Assembly: GCA_965657085.1 (NCBI GenBank) | Contig: CBFHND010000001.1 | Coordinates: 320,997 to 384,996 of the forward strand | DNA: 64,000 bases | From: CBFHND01 sp965657085 | Lineage (GTDB): Bacteria > Pseudomonadota > Alphaproteobacteria > Rhodobacterales > Rhodobacteraceae | Direction: 5' to 3' | Shown here: positions 53,910 through 62,028 of the stretch, piece after piece | Layout of the letters: every line of letters starts with the position of its first letter | How positions within the stretch are numbered: position 1 is the stretch's first letter | Program-made: the position numbers and the translations under genes | The notes under the pieces: model-generated | The model's input: only the letters and a program-made list of their open reading frames with translations | Databases searched by the model: none | What the model was told of the DNA's origin: nothing

Positions 53910-54973
53910 CAGGCTGCAAACTCCCCGTTCGGCGCGAAGTAAAAGGCGTTCGCGGCATTCATGTAAAAGCGGTGCTCTTCGCCCACCTCGTAGGGGTGAA
54001 CGCCGTGTGCAAGTGACACCCATCCCTCTTCACCAAGCTGGAAATGCGCGCTTGATTCCGATCCCGATAGTTCCGTGACCAATACCGTCCCATCAATCGC
54101 GACATCATTTGATGTTGTCGCAACGGGTGTCACGTGATGCGGTCTGATGACAACGGTGTAAGGCCCGTCCGGCAAGCTGGCCGCTTGGCCTTCCAAATCC
54201 CAGCTAACGCCGGTTTTCATCCTCGCCGTTGTGCCCGTTTTCAATATCTGGGCTGAATTGATCGGCGGGTCCGAGAAAATCCGTGCCGCGGTCAGATTGT
54301 CCGGCTTGCGGTAGATGTCCGCCGTGGTACCGAATTGAGTGACAACACCATCATCCATGAGCGCCGTTTTTCCCCCAAGCAAAAGCGCTTCTTCGGGTTC
54401 GGACGTGGCATAGACAACGACGGCCCCGCGCCCGGCAAACAGTTCTGGCAGTTGCTCGCGCAACTCTTCGCGCAATTTGTAGTCGAGGTTCGCCAGCGGC
54501 TCGTCGAGAAAGACGGCCCGGCTTTCTTTCGCAATGGCGCGTGCAAGCGCGCAGCGCTGCTGCTGACCGCCCGACAATTCCTGAGGGCGACGTTTCAACA
54601 TCGGGCCAAGTTGTAGAATGTCAGCCGCTTCTTGAACGCGGTTTTCGATTTCGGACTTCGCCATGCCTGCAACCCGCAAGGGGGAGGCGATATTGTCGAA
54701 GACTGTCATGTGGGGATAGTTCACAAAGAACTGGTGAACGAGGCTGATATTCCGATTTTGCGTCGACAGTTTCGACACATCCTGCCCGTCCATGAAAACC
54801 TGACCAGCGGCCAGCGGATCCAATCCGGCCATCAGCTTGATGAGGGATGTCTTGCCTGCTCCGGTCTGGCCCAGAAGCACGTTGAAGTGGCCGGTTTCCA
54901 GCGTCAGTGACGTCGGTTTTATGTGGGTGATCCCACGCACCACTTTGCTGGCGGCTTTTAGTTCCAATGTCAT
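53909..54973 (-). CDS. ABC transporter ATP-binding protein (GlpS-like), lacking the switch histidine
   Basis: 354-aa MalK-type ATPase: Walker A GQTGAGKTS, signature LSGGQQQR and Walker B VFLDEPLANLD are intact, but the H-loop reads YATSEPEEA where VTHDxxEA is usual. In a heterodimer with the GlpT-like subunit (normal His, altered signature) one composite ATP site would be complete and the other doubly degenerate. The gene follows the binding-protein gene across an 81-bp gap with a hairpin. Confidence 0.87.
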   Translation of the reverse strand: MTLELKAASKVVRGITHIKPTSLTLETGHFNVLLGQTGAGKTSLIKLMAGLDPLAAGQVFMDGQDVSKLSTQNRNISLVHQFFVNYPHMTVFDNIASPLRVAGMAKSEIENRVQEAADILQLGPMLKRRPQELSGGQQQRCALARAIAKESRAVFLDEPLANLDYKLREELREQLPELFAGRGAVVVYATSEPEEALLLGGKTALMDDGVVTQFGTTADIYRKPDNLTAARIFSDPPINSAQILKTGTTARMKTGVSWDLEGQAASLPDGPYTVVIRPHHVTPVATTSNDVAIDGTVLVTELSGSESSAHFQLGEEGWVSLAHGVHPYEVGEEHRFYMNAANAFYFAPNGEFAA

Positions 54974-55019
54974 TTTTGGCCCGCAGGCCGGGTTTCAACC
55001 CGGCGTCCCCTGTGTGAAA

Positions 55020-55046
55020 GTTCGGCCCCCAACCTGAGGGCCGAAC
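55020..55046 (-). terminator. hairpin between binding-protein and ATPase genes
   Basis: GTTCGGCCC and GGGCCGAAC form a nine-bp stem with a nine-base loop, followed by TTT. Probably a partial terminator or 3' stabiliser that boosts the binding protein over the rest of the operon. Confidence 0.6.
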
Positions 55047-55054
55047 CTTTTCGT

Positions 55055-56788
55055 TTACTGGTTCCAGCGCGCGACCAGATCGTCATAGTTGACGGTCTCG
55101 CCCTGCGGCTTTTCGTTGTCCAGCTTGGGCTTGGCACCGCCATTGGCGAACCAGTACTCGGCCTCACGCTCTTCGTTCAGGCGTGGGCCACAGCCGCCAT
55201 AGACACCAGCGGCTTCATCCGCCTGCTGCATCCGGGCCATGGTGATATCCATCTCCTCGGCCAGACGGTCCATCGCCTGTTGCGGGGTGAAGGCGCCCGA
55301 GTTCACGTCACCGATCTGCTGCCACCAGATTTGAGCGAGCTTCGGATAGTCCGGCACGTTGATGCCGGTCGGCGACCATGCCACACGGTCAGGCGAGCGG
55401 TAAAACTCGACCAGACCACCCAGCTTGGGCGCACGCTCGGTAAAGCTCTCATGATTGACGGTGCTGTCGCGGGTAAACGTCAGACCGACATGGGATTTCT
55501 TCACATCGACAGTCTTGGACGTCACGAACTGCGCATACAGCCAAGCCGCCTGAGCGCGATCCGATGGTGTCGACTTGAGGAACGTCCACGAACCAACATC
55601 CTGATAGCCAACCTTTTGACCCTCTTCCCAGTAGGGGCCGTGGGGGCTGGGCGCCATCCTCCACAGCGGGTTGCCATCGGCGTCCACCGTGTTGTTGCCC
55701 TCGGATTTCGGTTTCACCATGTCGGCGGTGAAAGCAGTGTACCAGAAAATCTGCTGGGCCACGTTGCCTTGGGACAGCGCTGGCAGTGACTGGTAGAAGT
55801 CAAACGAAGCAGCGCCGGGAGGCGCAAAGTTCCGCAGCCATTCGTCCCATTTGCGGATTGCATATACCGCCGCAGGACCGTTCGCAGCCCCACCTCGAGA
55901 CACCGACGCGCCCGCCGGGTTGCACGAACCGGCTTCCATCCGGATGCCCCATTCGTCGATCGGGATACCGTTTGGTTCGCCCTTGGACCCTGTGCCCGCC
56001 ATCGACAACCAAGCATCCGTCATCCGCCAACCAAGATCCGGCGCGCGTTTGCCGTAGTCCATATGACCATAGATGCGCACACCGTCGATTTCCTGCACAT
56101 CCTTGCTGAAGAATTCAGCGATGTCCTCGTAGGCAGACCAATTGACCGGAACGCCCAGATCATAGCCATATTTGGCTTTGAACGCCGTCTTGTTGTCTTC
56201 GTTGTCAAACCAGTCCTTGCGGAACCAATAGAGGTTCGCGAATTGCTGGTCGGGCAATTGGTACAGGTTGCCATCGGGTCCAGTGGTGAACTGGATGCCC
56301 ATGAAGTCTTCCAGATCAAGTGTGGGGCTGGTTGTGCCCGCCCAGTCACCTGCCATTTGCTCGGTCAGGTTATAGGCCAGCTGCAAACGCGAGTGCGTCC
56401 CGATCAGGTCGCTGTCGTTGACATAGCCGTCATACAGGTTCCGCTGGGTTTGCATCTGTGTCTGAACAGCCTGCACCACTTCGCCTTCGCCGAGGATCTG
56501 GTGGTTCACCTTGATACCGGTGATTTCCTCAAAGGCCTTTGTCAGCACTTCGCTTTCATATCCGTGGGTTGGAATACCCTCGGACAAAACGTTAACTTCC
56601 ATACCGGAATACGGCTGAGCAGCATCGATGAACCACTGCATCTCGGCCAATTGTTCGGCCTTCGAAAGCGTTGACGGTTGGAATTCCTGATCAATCCATT
56701 TCTGGGCTGCAGCCTCGTCGGCAAAGGCAGTCCCAGACCCCGCGACGACGGCAATAGCCGCACTCGCGGAGAGCAGATACTTGCGCAT
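55055..56788 (-). CDS. glycerol-type ABC transporter substrate-binding protein (GlpV-like)
   Basis: 577-aa periplasmic binding protein, much longer than usual sugar-binding proteins and in the size range of the glycerol-binding GlpV group. Signal peptide 1-23 (ending AFA). ATG 56788 has GGAGGAG upstream; a TTG five codons earlier is unlikely. The mature protein ends NYDDLVARWNQ. First gene of a six-gene operon with two ATPases, two permeases and DUF2160. No glpK or glpD is in the window, so glycerol is a family-based inference. Confidence 0.85.
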   Translation of the reverse strand: MRKYLLSASAAIAVVAGSGTAFADEAAAQKWIDQEFQPSTLSKAEQLAEMQWFIDAAQPYSGMEVNVLSEGIPTHGYESEVLTKAFEEITGIKVNHQILGEGEVVQAVQTQMQTQRNLYDGYVNDSDLIGTHSRLQLAYNLTEQMAGDWAGTTSPTLDLEDFMGIQFTTGPDGNLYQLPDQQFANLYWFRKDWFDNEDNKTAFKAKYGYDLGVPVNWSAYEDIAEFFSKDVQEIDGVRIYGHMDYGKRAPDLGWRMTDAWLSMAGTGSKGEPNGIPIDEWGIRMEAGSCNPAGASVSRGGAANGPAAVYAIRKWDEWLRNFAPPGAASFDFYQSLPALSQGNVAQQIFWYTAFTADMVKPKSEGNNTVDADGNPLWRMAPSPHGPYWEEGQKVGYQDVGSWTFLKSTPSDRAQAAWLYAQFVTSKTVDVKKSHVGLTFTRDSTVNHESFTERAPKLGGLVEFYRSPDRVAWSPTGINVPDYPKLAQIWWQQIGDVNSGAFTPQQAMDRLAEEMDITMARMQQADEAAGVYGGCGPRLNEEREAEYWFANGGAKPKLDNEKPQGETVNYDDLVARWNQ

Positions 56789-56845
56789 CTTGTCTCCTCC
56801 CAAAGATTATGTGAGCTGAACGGTGCCAGCGGTTCAAGGCTAGAC

Positions 56846-56880
56846 GAACCTGGTTCAGAGAGTCAAACTAATTGATTAGT
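56846..56880. promoter_or_regulatory. two palindromes upstream of the glycerol-type transporter
   Basis: GAACCTGGTTC at 56846-56856 and ACTAATTGATTAGT at 56867-56880, 58 and 79 bp before the start of the binding-protein gene. Both are perfect inverted repeats and may be operators; no regulator of obvious match is nearby except the BlaI-type one. Confidence 0.5.
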
Positions 56881-57118
56881 AGATGCAGTGCCGGCCAAAA
56901 ATCATCTTGCGGCCACATGGCAGGTTTTTGGAAAAAGGGCAGCTCTTCGGGGACTTTGCCAACCTTGGTGCGCAGCCGCGCAATTCAGGTTTGGATGATC
57001 GCTGCACGCTAAGAGCTTAAACCGGGCTTTCTTAAACCGGGCTTTCAAAGCTACAGCGGGCCGGCTGTCACAGGCGAAGTGAACCGCGCCGGGTTTGCCG
57101 GAGGCTGATTGATTTAAG

Positions 57119-57396
57119 TTACCCGGCCATGATCTCAGTTTCCAGATCTGCGTAGAAGCTTGCTTCGGCCTCTGCTGGCGGAATGTTTCCGATGGGTTCC
57201 AGCAGGCGTCGGTTGTTGAACCAGTCGACCCATTCGAGAGTGGCGTATGGGCCAAGACCACCATGTCGGTTCGCTGCCTTTGGCTGGCCGGACGGCTGCG
57301 ATAGGCACGTAAGCCTCTTTCGCTGACATCCAGCACCTGGCAAAGGCGGCTGGTCGGGAAGTCGCGGCCTTGCTCTTCGATGAACCTAAACCTCAT
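57119..57396 (-). pseudogene. IS3-family orfB, internal deletion joining IS B to IS A
   Basis: N-terminus MRFRFIEEQGRDFPTSRLCQV is that of one orfB; about residue 48 (after VVLAH) the frame changes and ends LLEPIGNIPPAEAE, the C-terminus typical of a different IS3 orfB. About 190 central codons with the DDE triad are absent. Confidence 0.75.
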
Positions 57397-57668
57397 GGCT
57401 TTCGGCTCGCGAAGAAGGCAGTGGCCTTTTTTAGGATGTCCCTCTCCTCCTTGAGAATGCGGCTCTCCCGCCGAAGTCGCTCATTCTCGCGCGCAAGCTC
57501 CAGGTCCTTGTCCGACACCACATCAATGTCACGATGCGCCGTCACCCATTTGTTCAGCGTCGATAGGCCAACACCCAAATCAGAAGCAACCTGCTTTCGT
57601 GTCAGCCCGCTCGTCAGCGCGATCCGCACCGCATCAGCACGGAATTCGTCCGTCCGTTTCAGTCCCAT
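57393..57668 (-). CDS. IS3-family transposase orfA (IS B)
   Basis: Complete-looking 91-aa orfA (MGLKRTDEFRADAVRIALTS) with helix-turn-helix (RKQVASDLGVGLSTLNKWV) and coiled coil (LELARENERLRRESRILKEE). It overlaps orfB by ATGA and has the slippery run CTAAAAAAG (57426-57434) for -1 frameshifting. Since orfB is deleted, it is not autonomous. Confidence 0.85.
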   Translation of the reverse strand: MGLKRTDEFRADAVRIALTSGLTRKQVASDLGVGLSTLNKWVTAHRDIDVVSDKDLELARENERLRRESRILKEERDILKKATAFFASRKP

Positions 57669-57725
57669 AGTTCGTCTCCTTTGCTGCAATAAATGCTATC
57701 AAAGGAGCGGCATCAAACCGTGACA
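57621..57725. repeat. 105-bp direct repeat, copy 2 (IS B left end)
   Basis: Matches 48756-48860 with five differences, same orientation, bounding an 8.9-kb segment. Confidence 0.9.
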
Positions 57726-57769
57726 GACCCATAAGTCCTGTCGCTTTTGGGCTATTATGTGCTCATCTT

Positions 57770-58234
57770 TTACAGGCCCAAGTCAGACAATCCGTCATGC
57801 TCTGCGGGACGTGGCCCTTGTGGCCAATGAAACAGCCGCTCCGTTTCAGTGATCGCGACATCATTGATCGACGCATGGCGCACGGCCATGTAGCCTTGTG
57901 CGTCAAATTCCCAGTTTTCGTTACCATGGGCACGAAACCATTGGTCATCGGCATCGTGGTATTCGTAACAGAAACGCACAGCGATGCGGCTCTCGCCATA
58001 CGCCCATATTTCCTTGATCAACCGATACCCGTTTTCCTGCGACCACTTGCGGGCAAGGAAATCGCGCACCTCTCCCCGTCCGTTCAGGAATTCCGAGCGG
58101 TTGCGCCACCTTGTTTCTGGCGTGTAGGCCAGTGCGACCTTTTCAGGATCACGTGTGTTCCAGGCATCTTCGGCCATGCGGACTTTCTTGACCGCATCGT
58201 CGTAGGAAAAGGGCGGCACTGGCATACGGGTCAT
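57770..58234 (-). CDS. DUF1348 (NTF2-like) protein of the cyanate operon
   Basis: 154-aa protein of the DUF1348/nuclear-transport-factor-2-like fold: KVRMAEDAWNTRDPEKVALAYTPETRWRNR, then WSQENGYRLIKEIWAYGESRIAVRFCYEYHD. Function unknown; the fold often binds small hydrophobic ligands. It begins six bases after the cynS stop, so probably the last gene of that operon. ATG 58234 was used. Confidence 0.82.
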   Translation of the reverse strand: MTRMPVPPFSYDDAVKKVRMAEDAWNTRDPEKVALAYTPETRWRNRSEFLNGRGEVRDFLARKWSQENGYRLIKEIWAYGESRIAVRFCYEYHDADDQWFRAHGNENWEFDAQGYMAVRHASINDVAITETERLFHWPQGPRPAEHDGLSDLGL

Positions 58235-58240
58235 GGCGGC

Positions 58241-58708
58241 TTACCAGCTGTTGTAACCGAGGAACTTCCCGGACATCTCGACCTTCACGCGATCACCCTT
58301 TGGGTTCTCCACGCGGGTCACAGTCATATCGAAATCAATCGCAGACATGATGCCGTCGCCAAATTTTTCCTGGATCAGTGCCTTGAGCGTGGGTCCGTAG
58401 ACGCCGACAATCTCATAAAAACGATAGATACAGGGGTCGGTTGGGACCGCCTGTTCCCAGATCTTGGTGGGGCTCTCGGCCAGCACGCTTTCGGCCTCTT
58501 GCGGCAGGCCCATGACACTGACCATAAGCTTGGCTTTCTCGGCCGGAAAGGCGTTCATGCCCAGCGCGGCGGAGTGGGTCCACACCGGGGACATGTCGAT
58601 TTTCGCGGCGATCTCTTCCCATGTCATGCCCGCCTGTTTCTTGGCGGACAGTATCATAGCGGTGACGTCTTCTTTGGTCATCATTTCAGTCATGGCGAGG
58701 TCTTTCAT
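58241..58708 (-). CDS. cynS: cyanase (cyanate hydratase)
   Basis: Converts cyanate and bicarbonate to ammonia and two CO2. 155 aa with catalytic Arg96, Glu99 and Ser122 in IYRFYEIVGVYG and GIMSAIDF, at exactly the E. coli positions. N-terminal helical domain and C-terminal dimer domain are complete. ATG 58708 has GGAGGAG six bases upstream. It stands 18 bp after the ABC ATPase gene, so the importer very probably carries cyanate. Confidence 0.96.
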   Translation of the reverse strand: MKDLAMTEMMTKEDVTAMILSAKKQAGMTWEEIAAKIDMSPVWTHSAALGMNAFPAEKAKLMVSVMGLPQEAESVLAESPTKIWEQAVPTDPCIYRFYEIVGVYGPTLKALIQEKFGDGIMSAIDFDMTVTRVENPKGDRVKVEMSGKFLGYNSW

Positions 58709-58726
58709 GTTGGTCTCCTCCGGGTA

Positions 58727-59632
58727 TTAGCTGTTCATCGCCACAAGGGCGGGTCGGGTGTCTTCGGGGTCGTCTTGCGGCTCTGTCTTGTCGATCCGCA
58801 CGGTTTTGGGACGGTTGATTTCGCCTGCGGTTGTGGGTTGCCCGGCAAGTTCTTTCGAGCGTTTGCCCAAGAACTGCACGAGGTGGTTGCGGATCGCGTA
58901 GTAGTTTGGGTGTTCTACAATCTCGGTCCGGTTACGCGGGCGTGGGATTGTGATTTCAACGCTTTCCGCCACCCGAGCCTGCGGGCCGTTTGTCATCAAA
59001 AGGATGCGGTCGGCCAGCAAGATCGCCTCATCGATGTCGTGGGTGATCATGAAGACGGTTTGTTCCATCTGTCCCCAGATTTTGAGTAGTTCATCTTGAA
59101 TGGTCCCACGTGTGAGGGCGTCCAGCGCGCCAAAAGGTTCGTCTAACAACAACAGCTTCGGATGGTTGGCAAAGGCTCGCGCAATTGACACGCGCTGGCG
59201 CATCCCGCCCGAGAGTTGGCTGGGTTTGCGGTGGATCACATCGCCTTCCAGCCCCACCATCGCAAGGAACCTGGTCGCATGGTCTACGACCTTCGACTTG
59301 CACCAATCAGGATATCGGGCGGCAACCCCAAAGGTGACGTTCTTCAGCGTTGTCAGCCAAGGCAGAAGCGAATAGTTTTGGAAGACAACACCACGATCAA
59401 GGCTTGGCCCCCGTACGGCTTGCCCATCCATCACCACGACGCCGCTGGTGGGTTCTGCCAGCCCTGCAAGAATGTTCATGATCGTGGATTTACCGCAGCC
59501 GGAATGGCCAAGGATCACCACGAACTCTCCCTTTTCGACGCCAAAACTGGCGTCCTCGAAAACGGTTAGCTCTCCGCCGGCCCCATCGGGGAACCGCTGT
59601 GTCAGCTTTTCGATACTTAGATACGGTTTCAT
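58727..59632 (-). CDS. ABC transporter ATP-binding protein (cyanate/nitrate type)
   Basis: 301-aa NrtD/CynD-like ATPase: Walker A GHSGCGKST, signature LSGGMRQR, Walker B LLLLDEPFGALD and switch VTHDIDEA as MITHDIDEA. A C-terminal extension of about 45 residues (SKELAGQPTTAGEINRPKTV onward) is polar and unstructured-looking. ATG 59632 was chosen; the upstream frame is a shadow of the permease gap. Confidence 0.88.
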   Translation of the reverse strand: MKPYLSIEKLTQRFPDGAGGELTVFEDASFGVEKGEFVVILGHSGCGKSTIMNILAGLAEPTSGVVVMDGQAVRGPSLDRGVVFQNYSLLPWLTTLKNVTFGVAARYPDWCKSKVVDHATRFLAMVGLEGDVIHRKPSQLSGGMRQRVSIARAFANHPKLLLLDEPFGALDALTRGTIQDELLKIWGQMEQTVFMITHDIDEAILLADRILLMTNGPQARVAESVEITIPRPRNRTEIVEHPNYYAIRNHLVQFLGKRSKELAGQPTTAGEINRPKTVRIDKTEPQDDPEDTRPALVAMNS

Positions 59633-59642
59633 GGATCGTCCT

Positions 59643-60476
59643 TTATTCGGCGTAGGTGACGCGGCGCTGCAAAAGGCCAAAGGCCGAGTCCAACAGCATA
59701 CCAACCACGCCGATCATGAGGATCGAGAACACGACTGAGGTCAGATCAAGGTTGTTCCATTCGTTCCACACATAATAGCCAATGCCCGTTCCGCCGACGA
59801 GCATCTCGGCCGCGACAATCACCAGCCAGGCAATCCCGATTGAGATGCGCATGCCTGTCACAATCGTCGGGGCAGCGGCGGGCAGGATCACTGTGAAGGC
59901 CGTTTTGAACGCCCCGAGTTCGTGGGTACGGGCCACGTTGACCCAGTCTTCGCGCACGCCTGCGACACCAAATGCCGTGTTGATCAGCATCGGCCAGATC
60001 GAGCAGATGAAGATCACGAAGATTGCAGACGCTTCGCTGTCTCCGATGATAAACAGGGCCAGCGGCATCCATGCCAGTGGCGAGATCGGACGAAGCACCT
60101 GGATGAACGGATTGAACGCTTTGTAGGCGACCTGAGACATCCCGATCAGGAACCCAAATGGGATCGCAACCAAGGCGGCCAGCAAATACCCTGTCAGGAC
60201 CCGGTAGATCGAAAAGCCGATCTGAATGCCGATGCCTTTGTCGTTGGGACCTGCGTCGTAAAATGGGTCGCTCAGCTGCTCCCACGCTTTGGCCAGCACC
60301 TGGCTGGGAGGTGGTACGCCTGCTTTGGCCCCACCAGCACCTGTCAGGCGTTCATATTCCGTTAGCTCTTCCACGGCCTTTTGCGCCGGTATCGCGGCCT
60401 CCCACAACAGGAGGCCGACAACCAGCATGATAACTGACAAGAGCGCCGCGCGTTGGTTCAGGGATAGCTGGCCCAT
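59643..60476 (-). CDS. ABC transporter permease (cyanate/nitrate type)
   Basis: 277-aa NrtB/CynB-like permease with six helices and the EAA loop ARTHELGAFKTAFTVILPAA. A soluble segment of about 45 residues follows the first helix (KAVEELTEYERLTGAGGAKAG). It starts three bases after the binding-protein stop and precedes the ATPase gene by 10 bp. A single permease gene implies a homodimer. Confidence 0.88.
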   Translation of the reverse strand: MGQLSLNQRAALLSVIMLVVGLLLWEAAIPAQKAVEELTEYERLTGAGGAKAGVPPPSQVLAKAWEQLSDPFYDAGPNDKGIGIQIGFSIYRVLTGYLLAALVAIPFGFLIGMSQVAYKAFNPFIQVLRPISPLAWMPLALFIIGDSEASAIFVIFICSIWPMLINTAFGVAGVREDWVNVARTHELGAFKTAFTVILPAAAPTIVTGMRISIGIAWLVIVAAEMLVGGTGIGYYVWNEWNNLDLTSVVFSILMIGVVGMLLDSAFGLLQRRVTYAE

Positions 60477-60479
60477 CCC

Positions 60480-61862
60480 CTACCCCTTCTTAATCGCGAA
60501 GCTATCGACGTAGGCCTCTGGCGCTGCGGGATCAAAGGTCGTCCCCATGATCGTGTGCGATTTGTAGGTGATGTCAGGCGCTTCATAGCCGAGGTCTTCC
60601 ATGACCTTTTTGCAATCCGCAGCCAGATAGACCTGTTCGGCCACACCGCGATAATCCACGTCACCTTCGATATAGCCCCAACGCTTCATCTGCGTCATGA
60701 TCCACACGCCCATCGAATGCCACGGGAAGGGGTCGAAATCGATCCGGTCAGGGACGCGCTGCACTTCACCCAAGCCGTCGGCATAGGTCCCGGTCAGAAC
60801 CTGTTCGATGACTGTCACTGGCTGGTTGAGGTAGTTCGTCGGTGCAATTGCCTCCGAGATTTCCTTTCGGTTTTCCGCCGCCGATGCGTACTGCGTGGCG
60901 TCGATGATCGACTTGAGCAAGGCCCCGTAGGTGTTCGGCAGTTCTGTCGCGAAGGACAGCGGTGCGGCAAAAGCACAGCAAGGATGGCCTTCCCAGATTT
61001 CCTTGGTCAGCAAGTGAATGAAGCCGATTCCCTCATAGACGGCGCGCTGGTTGAACGGGTCCGGCGACAGGTAACCGTCTAGATTGCCGGCGCGCAGGTT
61101 CGCGACCATCTCTGGCGGCGGCACAACGCGGATCTGGATGTCCACATCGGGGTCCAGACCGAATTCCGCAACGTAGTACCGCAGCAGGAAGTTATGCATG
61201 GAGTATTCAAACGGAACACCGAAGGTGAAGCCCTTCCACTGGCTGGGATCACGCTTATCGAGGTGCTCGTTCGACAGCACGATGGCCTGACCGTTAATGT
61301 TTTCGACGGCTGGCATGATGTAAGGCTCAGCAACCGACCCCGCGCCAAGCGTCATCGCCAAAGGCATTGGCGTCAACATGTGAGATGCGTCGTATTCACC
61401 GTTCAGAGATTTATCGCGCGCAACCGCCCAACCGGCCGTCTTGATCACTTGGGCATTGAGGCCGTACCGTTGATAGAACCCCAGAGGCTGCGCCATGATG
61501 ATCGGTGTCGCGCAGGTGATTGGAACAAACCCAATGTTCAGGTCCGTCTTTTCAGGGGGCCCCAACTTGTCGAGAATTGCCGCTTTCGCCTCATTCAGCG
61601 GAAAGACCGAAGCCAACGCGGCAGCCATTGTTGAGCCACCCATCATCCCCATAAAGGACCGCCGTCCGATGTCACTTTGCCCAAAGACGGACCGAACAAT
61701 CGCGCTTTCTACCGCGCGTTCCATCATACCTTCAGACGTGGAAAGATCGATGCTGTCCTCAACTTCAGAAGCGGACCCGCTACACGTGTGGCAGCTGCAA
61801 TCAGCGGCGTGCCGCAGGTCGGTTTCGGATGAGAATGGGTTACCAAGTGATTTGACGGACAT
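60480..61862 (-). CDS. ABC transporter substrate-binding protein (cyanate/nitrate type) with long Tat leader
   Basis: 460-aa NrtA/CynA-like protein. Unusually, the Tat motif RRSFMG lies at residues 67-72, after a 66-residue polar segment containing CSCHTC (Cys22, 24, 27). The Tat hydrophobic core follows (MMGGSTMAAALASVF). ATG 61862 was chosen because frames further upstream lose all similarity; a start nearer the RR pair (Met46/47) is possible but has no ribosome-binding site I can see. Mature domain with LNIGFVPITCATPIIMAQPLG fits the nitrate/cyanate/bicarbonate-binding group. Confidence 0.85.
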   Translation of the reverse strand: MSVKSLGNPFSSETDLRHAADCSCHTCSGSASEVEDSIDLSTSEGMMERAVESAIVRSVFGQSDIGRRSFMGMMGGSTMAAALASVFPLNEAKAAILDKLGPPEKTDLNIGFVPITCATPIIMAQPLGFYQRYGLNAQVIKTAGWAVARDKSLNGEYDASHMLTPMPLAMTLGAGSVAEPYIMPAVENINGQAIVLSNEHLDKRDPSQWKGFTFGVPFEYSMHNFLLRYYVAEFGLDPDVDIQIRVVPPPEMVANLRAGNLDGYLSPDPFNQRAVYEGIGFIHLLTKEIWEGHPCCAFAAPLSFATELPNTYGALLKSIIDATQYASAAENRKEISEAIAPTNYLNQPVTVIEQVLTGTYADGLGEVQRVPDRIDFDPFPWHSMGVWIMTQMKRWGYIEGDVDYRGVAEQVYLAADCKKVMEDLGYEAPDITYKSHTIMGTTFDPAAPEAYVDSFAIKKG

Positions 61863-61994
61863 GATGCGACCTCGCTGTTGGTTTCGGTTATGCTGGCAGC
61901 AGGAATTCGGCACTTGAAGACATTCGCCCGGAATGGAAAAAATTGATTTTTTGATTAATTTCAATGCAATACGCCAAGATCGCGCTCAAATAAC

Positions 61995-62027
61995 TTACGA
62001 TATTTCGTAAATTACCATATTTCGTAT
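61995..62027. promoter_or_regulatory. tandem 16-bp operator-like repeats in the cyanate divergent promoter
   Basis: TTACGATATTTCGTAA (61995-62010, near-perfect palindrome) and TTACCATATTTCGTAT (62012-62027) are 17 bp apart, about one and a half helical turns, 133 bp before the binding-protein gene and directly ahead of the regulator. Confidence 0.7.
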
Positions 62028-62028
62028 T

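Larger units (their letters stand above)
57077..57725 (-). mobile_element. IS3-family remnant, half 2: IS B left part fused to right end of IS A
   Basis: Minus strand from 57725: left end TGTCACGG of IS B, its orfA and the first part of orfB, then at about 57248 a fusion to the last 40 codons of a different orfB and the right inverted repeat of IS A (plus-strand TGAACCGCGCCGGGTTTGCC at 57077). The IS A end here pairs with the IS A left end at 49158. The DDE core is deleted. Confidence 0.75.

Noticed and set aside
49127..57103. IS A ends as the borders of a simple composite transposon
   Set aside because: The ends face the cargo in the sense of one element's two outer ends, and no matching target-site duplication is visible next to them (TAC versus AAG); a recombined circle fits better.
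61863..61994. Sigma-54 promoter upstream of the cyanate operon
   Set aside because: The nearest candidate (TTGGCGTATTGC on the minus strand) has only three bases between GGC and TTGC, far too short for a -24/-12 element.
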